Shown here: in pieces, positions 10,216-19,286 of the stretch
How the letters are laid out: each line of letters opens with the position of its first letter
Position numbering within the stretch: position 1 is the stretch's first letter
Assembly (NCBI GenBank): GCA_902623075.1
Contig: CACNSD010000001.1
Coordinates: 1 to 64,000 of the forward strand
Direction of reading: 5' to 3'
DNA: 64,000 nt
Origin: an uncultured Pelagibacteraceae bacterium
Lineage (GTDB): Bacteria; Pseudomonadota; Alphaproteobacteria; Pelagibacterales; Pelagibacteraceae
Notes under the pieces: model-generated
Told to the model about the DNA's origin: nothing
Database searches by the model: none
Seen by the model: only the letters and a program-made list of their open reading frames with translations
Program-made: the position numbers and the translations under genes

Positions 10216-12036
10216 TTATTCAACAGTCACAGATTTAGCCAAATTTCTTGGCTTATCAATGTCATAACCTTTTTTAAGAGCAGAGTAATAGGCAAGTTTT
10301 TGAAGAGGAATTGTTAAAAGAAATGGTAACAAATCATCATTTGTATTTTCAACTTCTATTGTTTCCCATATATTTTCAGAAAAAACTTCATCTTTACTTT
10401 TATTGGTTATCAATAAAACTTTTGCACCCCTTGCTATAACTTCTTGCATATTTGAAATCGTTTTTTTGTAGTAATTATCTCTAGGTGCCAAAACAACAAC
10501 CGGCATGCCTTCTTCAATTAAAGCTAATGGTCCGTGCTTCATCTCACCTGCTGGATAACCTTCTGCATGAACGTAAGATAATTCTTTTAGTTTTAATGCT
10601 CCTTCTAATGCTATCGGATATGAAAATCCTCTCCCCAAAAACATTGAACCCTTAGCTTCATTAAATGTAGACGATATTGCTTGAATATCATTATCAAGAA
10701 GAAGAGTTTTTTCTATCAAGCCAGGTAGGGTTTTTAAATCTTTAATTTTTTCGTGATATAGTTCATTTTCAATTTCTTTTCTCAATGACCCTATTTTTAA
10801 TGCAAAAATATACAATACAAGTATTTGACCTAAAAATGCTTTTGTTGAAGCTACCCCAATTTCTGGACCACAATGAATTGGCAATACATAATTAGAATCC
10901 CTTGCAATTGAGCTCTCAATTACATTAACTACAGAGCACGTTTTCATATTATTTTTGTTACATAGATCTAAAGCTGCATAAGTGTCGGCAGTTTCTCCAG
11001 ATTGAGAAACAAAAATATATAAAGAGTCTTTTTTAAATCTATTTTTTCTATATCTAAATTCAGACGCTATATCTATACTTACATCTAGAGTTGTAAGTTC
11101 CTCAAACCAATATTTTGCCATCATACAAGAATGATAAGCAGTACCACATCCTATTAAAGTTATTGATTTAATATCCTCCAATTTCCAAGGGAAATTAAAT
11201 ATATTTATCTCTTTATTTATATTATCTACGTATTCTTTAATCCCAGTTTTAATTGTTGTTGGTTGTTCTTCAATTTCTTTTGCCATAAAATGTTTAAACT
11301 CACCCTTATCATAATTAGCTTCATCAGATGATAATTTTAATATTTTTTTATTAATTTTTTTTCCATCATCATTGAAAAAAAGGACTTGATCTTTTTTTAC
11401 TATACAAAATTCACCATCATCAAGATATGTAATTTTATTTGTCATTGATTTTAAAGCGTACGAGTCTGAACCTAAATAATTTTCATTAGGACCATATCCT
11501 ACAGCTAATGGTGATCCTCTTCTAGCCCCAACAATTAAATCTGACATATCTCTAAAAACAATTCCTAAAGCAAAACTACCGTGGAGTTGTTTTAATGTTT
11601 TTGTTATGGCCCCCTCTAATTCTGAGGTTTTTAAATGATCTGTGATTAAATGAACAATTACCTCTGTGTCCGTTTGTGATTTAAATTTATAACCTTTATT
11701 AATTAAAATTTTTTTTAATATTGTTGAATTTTCTATAATTCCATTATGAACAACTGAAACGTTATGAGATGAATGTGGATGTGCATTAATACTATTGGGA
11801 ATACCATGTGTTGCCCATCTAACATGTCCAATACCAATATTGCCTTTTAGATTTTTCAAATCAAAATTATTTTCTAAATTATCAACCCTACCTTCAGATT
11901 TTACCTCATTAATCTCACCATTTGATAAAGTTGCTATGCCAGCTGAGTCATAACCTCTATATTCTAATTTTTTTAATGAATTAATAATATTTGATGAAAC
12001 AGGTTTGTTGCTAGATATACCAATAATTCCGCACAT
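10216..12036 (-). CDS. glmS: Glucosamine-fructose-6-phosphate aminotransferase (isomerizing)
   Basis: Makes glucosamine 6-phosphate from fructose 6-phosphate and glutamine, feeding peptidoglycan and lipid A precursors. The catalytic cysteine directly follows Met1 (MCGIIGI). The N-terminal class II glutaminase domain covers roughly 1-230 (GHVRWATHG, NGIIEN). Two SIS domains follow (GCGTAYHS, SQSGETADT, STKAFLGQ, then GRGFSYPIALEGALKLKEL and HGPLALIE). It ends in the canonical KSVTVE. The 606-residue length is standard. It lies 5 bp after the GlmU acetyltransferase-like gene, which acts two steps later. Confidence 0.98.
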   Translation of the reverse strand: MCGIIGISSNKPVSSNIINSLKKLEYRGYDSAGIATLSNGEINEVKSEGRVDNLENNFDLKNLKGNIGIGHVRWATHGIPNSINAHPHSSHNVSVVHNGIIENSTILKKILINKGYKFKSQTDTEVIVHLITDHLKTSELEGAITKTLKQLHGSFALGIVFRDMSDLIVGARRGSPLAVGYGPNENYLGSDSYALKSMTNKITYLDDGEFCIVKKDQVLFFNDDGKKINKKILKLSSDEANYDKGEFKHFMAKEIEEQPTTIKTGIKEYVDNINKEINIFNFPWKLEDIKSITLIGCGTAYHSCMMAKYWFEELTTLDVSIDIASEFRYRKNRFKKDSLYIFVSQSGETADTYAALDLCNKNNMKTCSVVNVIESSIARDSNYVLPIHCGPEIGVASTKAFLGQILVLYIFALKIGSLRKEIENELYHEKIKDLKTLPGLIEKTLLLDNDIQAISSTFNEAKGSMFLGRGFSYPIALEGALKLKELSYVHAEGYPAGEMKHGPLALIEEGMPVVVLAPRDNYYKKTISNMQEVIARGAKVLLITNKSKDEVFSENIWETIEVENTNDDLLPFLLTIPLQKLAYYSALKKGYDIDKPRNLAKSVTVE

Positions 12037-12041
12037 TTTTT

Positions 12042-12653
12042 TTATCTTTTCTTTTTTTTATAATTTTTAATTTCTACTTGTATAGGTCTAGATAAAGCTA
12101 ATGAATTTTGTCCAACATTTTTTGTTATTACCGAACCAGCTCCAATAATGCTTTTTTTATTTATTGTAACAGGAGCAACTAGTGAAGTATTAGAACCTAT
12201 AAACACCTTATCTTGAATTTTTGTTTTATTCTTTTTTTTACCATCATAATTACAAGTAATTGTACCAGCACCTATGTTAACAAAATTTCCTAAGTTACTA
12301 TCACCAATATAAGATAAATGACTTACTTTTGAATTTCTTCCAATAGTAGTTTTTTTAACTTCTACAAAATTACCTATTTTAGATCCCTCTTTTAAAATTG
12401 TATTTGGTCTAATTCTTGCGTAGGGTCCAATCTCAACTTTATTCTCAATTTTACAAGACTCCAAATGAGAAAAAGATTTAATAGTTACATTATTTCCAAT
12501 TTTAACTTTTGATCCTATTACAACATAAGGTTCTATTAAAACGTTTTTACCAATTTTTGTATCATTTGAAAAAAATATTGTTTCAGGGCCGATCATTTTA
12601 ACTCCTAATTTCAAAAATTTTTTTCTTAGTTTTTGTTGATATAAAGTTTTCAT
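12042..12653 (-). CDS. glmU: Stand-alone GlmU-type glucosamine-1-phosphate N-acetyltransferase domain
   Basis: A left-handed beta-helix (hexapeptide-repeat) protein of 203 residues that aligns with only the C-terminal acetyltransferase half of GlmU (about 450 residues in most proteobacteria). The catalytic-region motifs are kept: ARIRPNT, GNFVEVKKT, SHLSYIGD, NIGAGTITCNYDG and the terminal SLALSRP. The N-terminal uridylyltransferase (GxGTRM) half is missing, and the DNA just upstream is a 69-bp divergent promoter region, so this is not a local frameshift. Expected role: acetyl-CoA-dependent acetylation of glucosamine 1-phosphate. It precedes glmS by 5 bp, supporting the amino-sugar role. Confidence 0.85.
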   Translation of the reverse strand: MKTLYQQKLRKKFLKLGVKMIGPETIFFSNDTKIGKNVLIEPYVVIGSKVKIGNNVTIKSFSHLESCKIENKVEIGPYARIRPNTILKEGSKIGNFVEVKKTTIGRNSKVSHLSYIGDSNLGNFVNIGAGTITCNYDGKKKNKTKIQDKVFIGSNTSLVAPVTINKKSIIGAGSVITKNVGQNSLALSRPIQVEIKNYKKKKR

Positions 12654-12722
12654 TTTGATTTTATTTACATTAAGTATATACCTTGATTAACTCACAATTT
12701 ATTTCTTTAAAATACTTTTATT

Positions 12723-13403
12723 ATGAAACAAAAATTTACGGTTTTATTAGATTTAGATGGCACTTTAGTAGATACTGCACCAGATTTAATGCTTGCACAT
12801 AATCATGTTATGAAAAAATTTGGCTATCCAACCAAATCATTACATGAATTAAAAAATTTAGTTGGTCAAGGTGCAGGAGTTATGATCGGAAGGTCAATAT
12901 GGAGCCAAGCAAAAAAAGAATTAGCTTCTCTTAATGAAAAAATAAAAAATGAAATGACTGATGAATTCATATCCTTTTATGGAAAAAATATACTAAACGA
13001 GAGTAAATTAGTGAATGGTGTAAAAGATTTTTTAAATTGGTGTAAAGAAAAAAATATATCTATGGCCGTGTGTACGAATAAAACTGAACACCTAGCGATT
13101 GATCTTTTAAAAAAAATTGGAATATACGATTACTTTGAATATGTTGCTGGATACAATACTTTTGAATATTGTAAACCAGATCCGAGACATTTAACAACTG
13201 TAATAGAAATTTTGGATGGAGTTAAAAATAAATCAATTATGATCGGGGATAGTGAGTCTGATGCAAATTCAGCTAAAGCTGCTGGAATTCCCATGATTTT
13301 ATTAGAAGATGGATATACTGAAAAAAATATAGATGAAATTCACCATAATCACTTGGTAAAAGACTTTGTTGGTATCGAAAAAATTATATCTGAATATCTT
13401 TAA
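12723..13403 (+). CDS. gph: HAD-family phosphoglycolate phosphatase
   Basis: HAD superfamily hydrolase of 226 residues with motif I LLDLDGTLVDTAPDL (nucleophile Asp near residue 9), a helical cap, motif II CTNKTEHLA, and motif III/IV KPDPRHL with MIGDSESDANSAKAA. The motif I context and cap are typical of Gph, which removes 2-phosphoglycolate arising from DNA repair. Other HAD sugar-phosphate phosphatases look similar, so substrate is inferred. It is divergent from the GlmU-like gene across 69 bp. Confidence 0.87.
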   Translation: MKQKFTVLLDLDGTLVDTAPDLMLAHNHVMKKFGYPTKSLHELKNLVGQGAGVMIGRSIWSQAKKELASLNEKIKNEMTDEFISFYGKNILNESKLVNGVKDFLNWCKEKNISMAVCTNKTEHLAIDLLKKIGIYDYFEYVAGYNTFEYCKPDPRHLTTVIEILDGVKNKSIMIGDSESDANSAKAAGIPMILLEDGYTEKNIDEIHHNHLVKDFVGIEKIISEYL

Positions 13404-13456
13404 TATTGATAAATTTATTTTAACCATTAAAACAAAATCTCAACATAGGAACTATT

Positions 13457-14959
13457 TTGTTAATACACACAGTCAAAGTATACCCGTCAAAAATTAATCT
13501 TCCTAAGAGGAAACAATTAGCATGGAAAATAGCTGAGATAGCTAGCGATAATGTAAAATTAAATAAAGATGCAGTTGAGATGGCTATTAATAGAATAATT
13601 GATAATGCATCAGTTGCGATTGCTTCGCTAAATAGAAAACCAGTAATTTCATCAAGAGAAATGGCTTTAAAACATCCCAGAAAAAATGGAGCTACCCTTT
13701 TTGGTGTTAACTCAAAATTAAAATTTGATTGTGAGTGGGCAGCTTGGTCGAATGGAACAGCAGTTAGAGAATTAGATTTTCATGACACTTTTTTAGCTGA
13801 AGATTATAGTCATCCTGGTGATAATATTCCGGCATTGATAAGTGTAGCACAACAAAACAAAAAAAGTGGTCTTGACCTTTTAAGGGGAATAATAACCGCT
13901 TATGAGGTTCAAGTAAATCTTGTTAAAGGTATTTGTCTTCATAAACACAAGGTTGATCATATTGCTCATCTAGGACCAAGTGTTGCTGCTGGTTTAGGTA
14001 CAATGTTGAAACTTAAAACAGAAACTATTTATCAAGCTATACAACAAGCCCTCCATACAACTATATCTACAAGACAATCTAGAAAAGGAGAAATATCAAG
14101 TTGGAAAGCATATGCTCCTGCTCATGCTGGAAAACTTGCAATTGAAGCAGTTGATCGAGTTATGAGAGGTGAAGGCGCTCCAAGTCCAATTTACGAGGGT
14201 GAAGATAGTATTATTGCAAGAATATTAGACGGTAAAAAAGCAAAATACAAAGTTCCTTTGCCAAAGAAAGGTGAAAGCAAAAAAGCTATTTTAGAAACAT
14301 ATACAAAAGAATATTCAGCTGAATATCAATCTCAAGCATTGATAGATCTTGCAAAAAAAATAAGGAATAAAATACCTAATTTAAATAAAATTAAAAAAAT
14401 TGATATTTTTACAAGTCATCATACTCATTACGTTATTGGTACTGGTGCAAATGATCCTCAAAAAATGGATCCAAATGCAAGCAGAGAAACCCTAGATCAC
14501 TCTATAATGTATATATTTGCTGTGGCATTAGAGGATGGAGATTGGCATCATATTAAATCTTACACTAAAGCAAGAGCTAATAGAAAAAGTACAATTAAAA
14601 TCTGGAAATCAATTAAAACATATGAAGATAAAAAATGGACAAAAAAATACCATGATCCAGATCCAAAAAATAAGTCATTTGGTGCTAAGGTTATAATTAC
14701 ATTAGATAATGGCAGAAAAATAATTGAAGAATTAGATAGAGCGGATGCTCACCCATATGGTGCAAGACCTTTTATAAGAAAAAATTATATAAATAAATTC
14801 TTAACTTTAACGGACGGTATTATCGATCGAAAAGAAAGTAAAAGATTCTTAAGAACTGTGCAAAATCTAAAGAATTTGAAATCTGGACAACTTAGTAAAT
14901 TGAATATTGAAATAAGAAAAAGTAAATTAAAGAGAAATTTAAACAAAGGGATTTTCTAA
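13457..14959 (+). CDS. prpD: 2-Methylcitrate dehydratase PrpD
   Basis: MmgE/PrpD family enzyme (500 residues) that dehydrates 2-methylcitrate to 2-methyl-cis-aconitate in the methylcitrate cycle for propionyl-CoA. Seen are [30 protein letters not shown] (active-site region, split around residue 100), [17 protein letters not shown] and [10 protein letters not shown]. The reading frame opens with a TTG at 13457; TAGGA lies about 7 bases before it, which supports that start. The stop overlaps the prpB start (TAATG). The prpB and prpC neighbours fix the pathway. Confidence 0.95.
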   Translation: MLIHTVKVYPSKINLPKRKQLAWKIAEIASDNVKLNKDAVEMAINRIIDNASVAIASLNRKPVISSREMALKHPRKNGATLFGVNSKLKFDCEWAAWSNGTAVRELDFHDTFLAEDYSHPGDNIPALISVAQQNKKSGLDLLRGIITAYEVQVNLVKGICLHKHKVDHIAHLGPSVAAGLGTMLKLKTETIYQAIQQALHTTISTRQSRKGEISSWKAYAPAHAGKLAIEAVDRVMRGEGAPSPIYEGEDSIIARILDGKKAKYKVPLPKKGESKKAILETYTKEYSAEYQSQALIDLAKKIRNKIPNLNKIKKIDIFTSHHTHYVIGTGANDPQKMDPNASRETLDHSIMYIFAVALEDGDWHHIKSYTKARANRKSTIKIWKSIKTYEDKKWTKKYHDPDPKNKSFGAKVIITLDNGRKIIEELDRADAHPYGARPFIRKNYINKFLTLTDGIIDRKESKRFLRTVQNLKNLKSGQLSKLNIEIRKSKLKRNLNKGIF

Positions 14960-15855
14960 TGCATTTTGTAGAAAAAGAACCAAGCCAAAAAAGAATAGAT
15001 TTTGACCAAAAATTACAATCCAACAAAATATTAAGAATTCCTGGTGCATATAATCCTTTGACAGCAAAGCTAATCGAAGAAATTGGATATGATGCTGTCT
15101 ATGTGTCAGGTGGGGTAATGGCTAATGATTTAGGTTTTCCTGACATTGGTTTAACGACATTACAAGACGTAAGTACAAGATCATATTTGATTTCTAGAGT
15201 TACAAATCTTCCAACAATAGTTGATATAGACACAGGTTTTAAATCGTGTAAAGAAACAGTTGAAACTTTTGAAGAGTTTGGAATTACAGGAGTTCACCTA
15301 GAAGATCAAATTGAAAGAAAAAGATGTGGACATCTTGAAAATAAAGAACTTATATCAACCGATGCAATGGTTAAAAAAATAAAGGAGTGTATTAATTCTA
15401 GAAAGGATCAGAATTTTAAAATTATAGCACGCTCTGACGCTAAAAGTGTTGAGGGAATTGATAAAATGATAGAAAGGTGTAAGGCCTATATTGATGCAGG
15501 TGCAGAGATAATTTTTCCTGAAGCTCTAGGTGATGAAAATGATTTCGAAAAAGTCAGAAAAGAATTATCTTGCTATCTATTAGCCAATATGACTGAATTT
15601 GGTAAATCAAAACTATTTAATTATAAAGAATTAGAAAGTTTGGGTTATAATATAGTAATCTACCCCGTAACTACACAGAGATTAGCTATGAAAAATGTGG
15701 AGGATGGTTTGAGAGACATTTATACAAATGGACACCAAAATAATATAATTGATAAAATGCAAACTAGAAAAAGATTATATGAACTAGTAGATTATGAAAA
15801 ATATAATTCGCTAGATGAAAAAATTTATAATTTTAATACTGATGGTCATGAATAA
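14959..15855 (+). CDS. prpB: Methylisocitrate lyase PrpB
   Basis: Isocitrate lyase/PEP mutase superfamily barrel of 298 residues that cleaves 2-methylisocitrate into succinate and pyruvate. Visible are the substrate loop GAYNPLTAKLIEEIGYDAVYVSGG, metal-binding VDIDTGF, the active-site KRCGHLENKEL with the catalytic Cys, and IARSDAKSVEG. The KRCGH form separates PrpB/ICL-type lyases from phosphonopyruvate hydrolases. It overlaps both prpD and prpC by one base, so the three genes form one transcript. Confidence 0.95.
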   Translation: MHFVEKEPSQKRIDFDQKLQSNKILRIPGAYNPLTAKLIEEIGYDAVYVSGGVMANDLGFPDIGLTTLQDVSTRSYLISRVTNLPTIVDIDTGFKSCKETVETFEEFGITGVHLEDQIERKRCGHLENKELISTDAMVKKIKECINSRKDQNFKIIARSDAKSVEGIDKMIERCKAYIDAGAEIIFPEALGDENDFEKVRKELSCYLLANMTEFGKSKLFNYKELESLGYNIVIYPVTTQRLAMKNVEDGLRDIYTNGHQNNIIDKMQTRKRLYELVDYEKYNSLDEKIYNFNTDGHE

Positions 15856-16979
15856 TGAGTGAAGATATTAAAAAAGGGTTATTAGGTATTGTTGTTGATG
15901 AAACAGAGGTGTCTAAAGTTATGCCTGAAATAAATTCTCTAACATATAGAGGTTATGCGGCTCAGGATTTATGTGAATATTGTAGATTTGAAGAGGTTGC
16001 CTATTTAATTTTAAATAAAGATTTACCTAATTCTATTGAACTTAAAGAATTTGAAAAAGAAGAGAAAAATAATAGGGAACTAACAAAAAATCTTTATGAA
16101 ATAATTAAACATATGCCAAAAAAATCTCACCCGATGGATGTAGCTAGAACTGCTGTTAGTGTTATGGGATTAGAAGATAAAGAAACAACAGACTCTTCGC
16201 CTGAAGCAAATATGAGAAAAGCTTTAAGAATTTTTGCGAAAGCACCTACTGCTTTGGCAGCATTTTATAGAATTAGAAAAGGAAAAAAAATTATTAAACC
16301 TAAAAAAGATTTAACATTTGCCGAAAATTTTTTTTATATGTGCTTTGGTAAAGTTCCTAGGAAAGAAATTGTTAAAGCTTTTGATGTGTCTTTAATTTTA
16401 TATGCCGAGCATAGTTTTAATGTTTCAACTTTTACAGCAAGAACAATTACTAGTAGCCTGTCTGATATACACGGTGCAATAACTGGTGCAATTGCTAGCT
16501 TAAAAGGCCCACTTCATGGTGGTGCTAATGAGGAAGTGATGCATATGATGAATAAAATTAAAAAACCAGAAAATGCACTGAAATGGATTAATAATGCTCT
16601 TAAAAATAAAGAAGTGGTAATGGGATTTGGACACAGAGTTTATAAATCAGGAGATTCTAGAGTTCCTACAATGAGAAAATATTTTGGTAAAGTTGCTAAA
16701 ATTAAAAAAGATAAAAAATTTGAAAAAATTTACGACATTGTTGAAAAAGTAATGATTAAAAGGAAAAATATTCACCCAAATGTTGATTATCCAACAGGAC
16801 CAACATATCATTTAATGGGATTTGATACAGATTTTTTCACCCCTATATTTGTGATTTCAAGAATTACTGGTTGGTCAGCGCATATTATGGAACAACATGC
16901 GGCTAATAAACTTATTAGACCATTAGCAAGTTACAAAGGAAATAAGCATCGAAAAGTAATGCAGCTTAATCAAAGATAA
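15855..16979 (+). CDS. prpC: 2-Methylcitrate synthase PrpC
   Basis: Citrate synthase family enzyme (374 residues, short type) condensing propionyl-CoA with oxaloacetate. The key histidines and aspartate are present in AEHSFNVSTFTARTI, GPLHGGANEEVM and GFGHRVYKSGDSR, with HPNVDYPTGPTYHLMGF near the C-terminus. The prpD-prpB-prpC overlap chain makes methylcitrate synthase more likely than a second citrate synthase. The likely propionyl-CoA sources (branched-chain amino acids, odd-chain acids, DMSP-related compounds) are not shown by this sequence. Confidence 0.95.
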   Translation: MSEDIKKGLLGIVVDETEVSKVMPEINSLTYRGYAAQDLCEYCRFEEVAYLILNKDLPNSIELKEFEKEEKNNRELTKNLYEIIKHMPKKSHPMDVARTAVSVMGLEDKETTDSSPEANMRKALRIFAKAPTALAAFYRIRKGKKIIKPKKDLTFAENFFYMCFGKVPRKEIVKAFDVSLILYAEHSFNVSTFTARTITSSLSDIHGAITGAIASLKGPLHGGANEEVMHMMNKIKKPENALKWINNALKNKEVVMGFGHRVYKSGDSRVPTMRKYFGKVAKIKKDKKFEKIYDIVEKVMIKRKNIHPNVDYPTGPTYHLMGFDTDFFTPIFVISRITGWSAHIMEQHAANKLIRPLASYKGNKHRKVMQLNQR

Positions 16980-16981
16980 AT

Positions 16982-17371
16982 TTAAAAAATTACTAATATT
17001 AAAAATACCATTTGGATAAAATTAATTATCACTGATATAAAGTGAGAATACTTAAATTTTGTATCTTCTTTATTATCTCTAAATTTATTAATTAATGGCA
17101 TTAATATAAAACTAGAAATAATAAAAAGAATTGTTGTTGATAAGATCAAATAAAAATTTAAAGAATAATTCTTAATAAAAATAAAACATAAAGTTGCTAT
17201 TAAGCATATTGTCAGATTTACGTTATAATAATATGGAAATATTTTTCTTATAAATACTCTTGCGTTCTCCTCATTCAAAGATTTAAAGGTTATTGGAGCA
17301 ACAACAAAAGAAAAAAATAGCATTATACCTAAGGCTATAGATGGAAGAAAAATACTTAATTGTCCAAGCAT
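16982..17371 (-). CDS. Small four-helix membrane protein (DUF4149-like)
   Basis: A 129-residue hydrophobic protein with about four membrane segments (near residues 5-30, 48-65, 72-95 and 108-128). The pattern SIALGIMLFFSFVVAPITFKSL followed by ARVFIRKIFPYYYNVN resembles the DUF4149/TMEM205-like family. Function is unknown. It is the third of three minus-strand genes that follow each other within a few bases (nitroreductase, ABM protein, this gene), and its stop lies 2 bp from the convergent prpC stop. Confidence 0.7.
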   Translation of the reverse strand: MLGQLSIFLPSIALGIMLFFSFVVAPITFKSLNEENARVFIRKIFPYYYNVNLTICLIATLCFIFIKNYSLNFYLILSTTILFIISSFILMPLINKFRDNKEDTKFKYSHFISVIINFIQMVFLILVIF

Positions 17372-17372
17372 A

Positions 17373-17675
17373 TTATAAAACTATTTCAAATCCTTCAAAG
17401 TGAGGGGCGCCCAAATATAAATCTTTATGTTGGCCTGCATTTTTATGAGCTAATCGAAAAGCTTCTGACTTTGTCCAATTAATAAAATCTTCTCTTGAAT
17501 TCCATACAGTATGAGACGCATAAAGAGAATAATCGTTATTTTTTTCACCTTTAACTAAATGAAATTGTTTAAAACCTTTAGTGCCTTCTAAATGAGTATC
17601 TCTTTCTCTCCACACTTTCTCAAATTCCATTTCTTTACCCAATACTATTTTAAATCTATTCATTGCTATAAACAT
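17373..17675 (-). CDS. Antibiotic biosynthesis monooxygenase (ABM) domain protein
   Basis: A single dimeric ferredoxin-like ABM domain of 100 residues: MNRFKIVLGKEMEFEKVWRERDTHLEGTKGF, YSLYASHTVWNSREDFINWTKSEAF. Such proteins range from quinol monooxygenases to HmoA/IsdG-like heme oxygenases; the substrate cannot be told. A GAGGAAA Shine-Dalgarno sequence 4-5 bases before the ATG at 17675 supports that start over Met5. It sits between a nitroreductase (7 bp gap) and a DUF4149-like gene (1 bp gap). Confidence 0.75.
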   Translation of the reverse strand: MFIAMNRFKIVLGKEMEFEKVWRERDTHLEGTKGFKQFHLVKGEKNNDYSLYASHTVWNSREDFINWTKSEAFRLAHKNAGQHKDLYLGAPHFEGFEIVL

Positions 17676-17682
17676 AATTTCC

Positions 17683-18246
17683 TCACAAATAACTTATGAC
17701 TGCTTTAGGGTCTGGCCTTCTTCTTTCATTTGGTTCCTCAACTTTGTGACCTAAATATATAAAGCCTGATATTCTATCGGTGTTTGCCTTCCCGCCTAAA
17801 TATTCAAGCATTTTATCATTATATGCATACCACTCTGTTAACCATTGCGCTGCATATCCTAATGATTGAGCACAAGATAATAAATTCATGCAAACTGCGC
17901 CTGAAGACAAAGTCATTTCCCAAGTGGGTATTTTTGGATGTTCTGCGGGAGTTGATATCACTGCTAAAATTACAGAAGCTCTTTGAAATCTTTTTGACTC
18001 CGTTTCTACTTGTATCTCGCTAGCATTAGGATTTGCTTTTTTGAATTCGCTTAAAATAATATTTTCGTCAATTAATTTAAGTTTATCACCTTTGATCACA
18101 CATATTTTCCAGGGATTTAGCGCTCCGTGGTCTGGCACTCTAATCCCAGCAGCTAAAATTTTATTTAGATGTTCATCAGGAATATTTTTAGGAGACATTT
18201 TTCTTGCTAATACAGATCTACGCTGTAAAAAAAAATTACTTTCCAT
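17683..18246 (-). CDS. Nitroreductase family FMN enzyme
   Basis: A 187-residue FMN-dependent oxidoreductase of the nitroreductase fold. Seen are LQRRSVLARKMSP (phosphate-binding arginines near the N-terminus), RVPDHGALNPWKICVI and LLSCAQSLGYAAQWLTEWYAY, then GFIYLGHK. The short length and DHG.L.PW motif resemble YdjA-type minimal nitroreductases. The natural substrate is unknown. It follows nrdB at a short distance on the same strand, but no functional link is evident. Confidence 0.85.
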   Translation of the reverse strand: MESNFFLQRRSVLARKMSPKNIPDEHLNKILAAGIRVPDHGALNPWKICVIKGDKLKLIDENIILSEFKKANPNASEIQVETESKRFQRASVILAVISTPAEHPKIPTWEMTLSSGAVCMNLLSCAQSLGYAAQWLTEWYAYNDKMLEYLGGKANTDRISGFIYLGHKVEEPNERRRPDPKAVISYL

Positions 18247-18266
18247 AAAAAATAACTTGTTTTATT

Positions 18267-19286
18267 TTAACTAAAAGCTTCTGCCCAAGTACCTTGAGTT
18301 GATGCTTTTGAATATTCTGTAGCTCTACCTTCGAAAAAGTTCATATGCTCTACAGCATTAAGCATAGTATCAAGCCACGTTAACGGATTTTTTTGAACAT
18401 CATAGATAGGTTCTAATCCAAGTTGAACTAGTCTTCTATTTCCGATAAACCTAATGTAGTCCTTAACTTCTTGAGCAGTCAATCCTTTCATTGGTCCCAT
18501 TTCAAAAGCAAGATCAATAAACGCATCTTCATGCTCTACAATTGTTCTGCACGCTTCATAAAGTTCTTTTTTTAATTTAGGTGTCCATATTTCTGGGTTT
18601 TCTTTAATGAATTCTTTAAAAATTCTAATCATTGAATTGCAATGAAGAGTTTCATCTCTAACTGACCAGGTAACTATCTGACCCATACCTTTTAGTTTGT
18701 TGTGTCTTGGAAAATTTAAAAGAATTGCAAAACTTGCAAATAGTTGTAATCCCTCTGTAAAAGCACTAAAGACTGCTACAGTTTTTGCTATATCTTCTTT
18801 AGAATTTACATTGAAGCCTTGCATATAATCATACTTGTCTTTCATTTCTTTATATTTCATAAAAGCTGAATATTCAGATTCAGGCATTCCAATTGTATCT
18901 AGTAAGTGAGAATAAGCTGCTACGTGAACAGTTTCCATTGCAGCAAAAGCAGTCATCATCATTAAGACCTCTGTAGGTTTAAACACACTAGTATAATGTC
19001 TTAAATAGCAGTTATTAACTTCTACATCAGCTTGTGTAAAAAATCTAAATATTTGAGTAACTAAGTTTTTTTCTGGTTGTGATAAATTTTTTTGCCAGTC
19101 TCTAACATCATCACCTAGAGGAACTTCCTCTGGTAACCAATGAATTCTTTGTTGAGTTAACCAGGCATCATAACACCAAGGATATCTAAATGGCTTGTAA
19201 ACAGGGTTCTCAACTAATAGTCCCATTTTTTTTGGTTGTATGATTTCCTTTTTATCTACTTTTTCTGCTACTGACATGAAAGACAC
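18267..19286 (-). CDS. nrdB: Ribonucleotide reductase beta subunit
   Basis: Radical-generating small subunit of aerobic class I ribonucleotide reductase (339 residues). Metal ligands appear in FTQADVEVNN, in METVHVAAYSHLL and in VRDETLHCNSM. A tyrosine in the ETVHVAAY context is positioned as the radical-bearing residue, as expected for class Ia rather than Ic. It overlaps the nrdA 3' end by 19 bases, so the two subunits are translationally linked. The operon is probably under NrdR control (see the boxes upstream of nrdA). Confidence 0.96.
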   Translation of the reverse strand: MSFMSVAEKVDKKEIIQPKKMGLLVENPVYKPFRYPWCYDAWLTQQRIHWLPEEVPLGDDVRDWQKNLSQPEKNLVTQIFRFFTQADVEVNNCYLRHYTSVFKPTEVLMMMTAFAAMETVHVAAYSHLLDTIGMPESEYSAFMKYKEMKDKYDYMQGFNVNSKEDIAKTVAVFSAFTEGLQLFASFAILLNFPRHNKLKGMGQIVTWSVRDETLHCNSMIRIFKEFIKENPEIWTPKLKKELYEACRTIVEHEDAFIDLAFEMGPMKGLTAQEVKDYIRFIGNRRLVQLGLEPIYDVQKNPLTWLDTMLNAVEHMNFFEGRATEYSKASTQGTWAEAFS

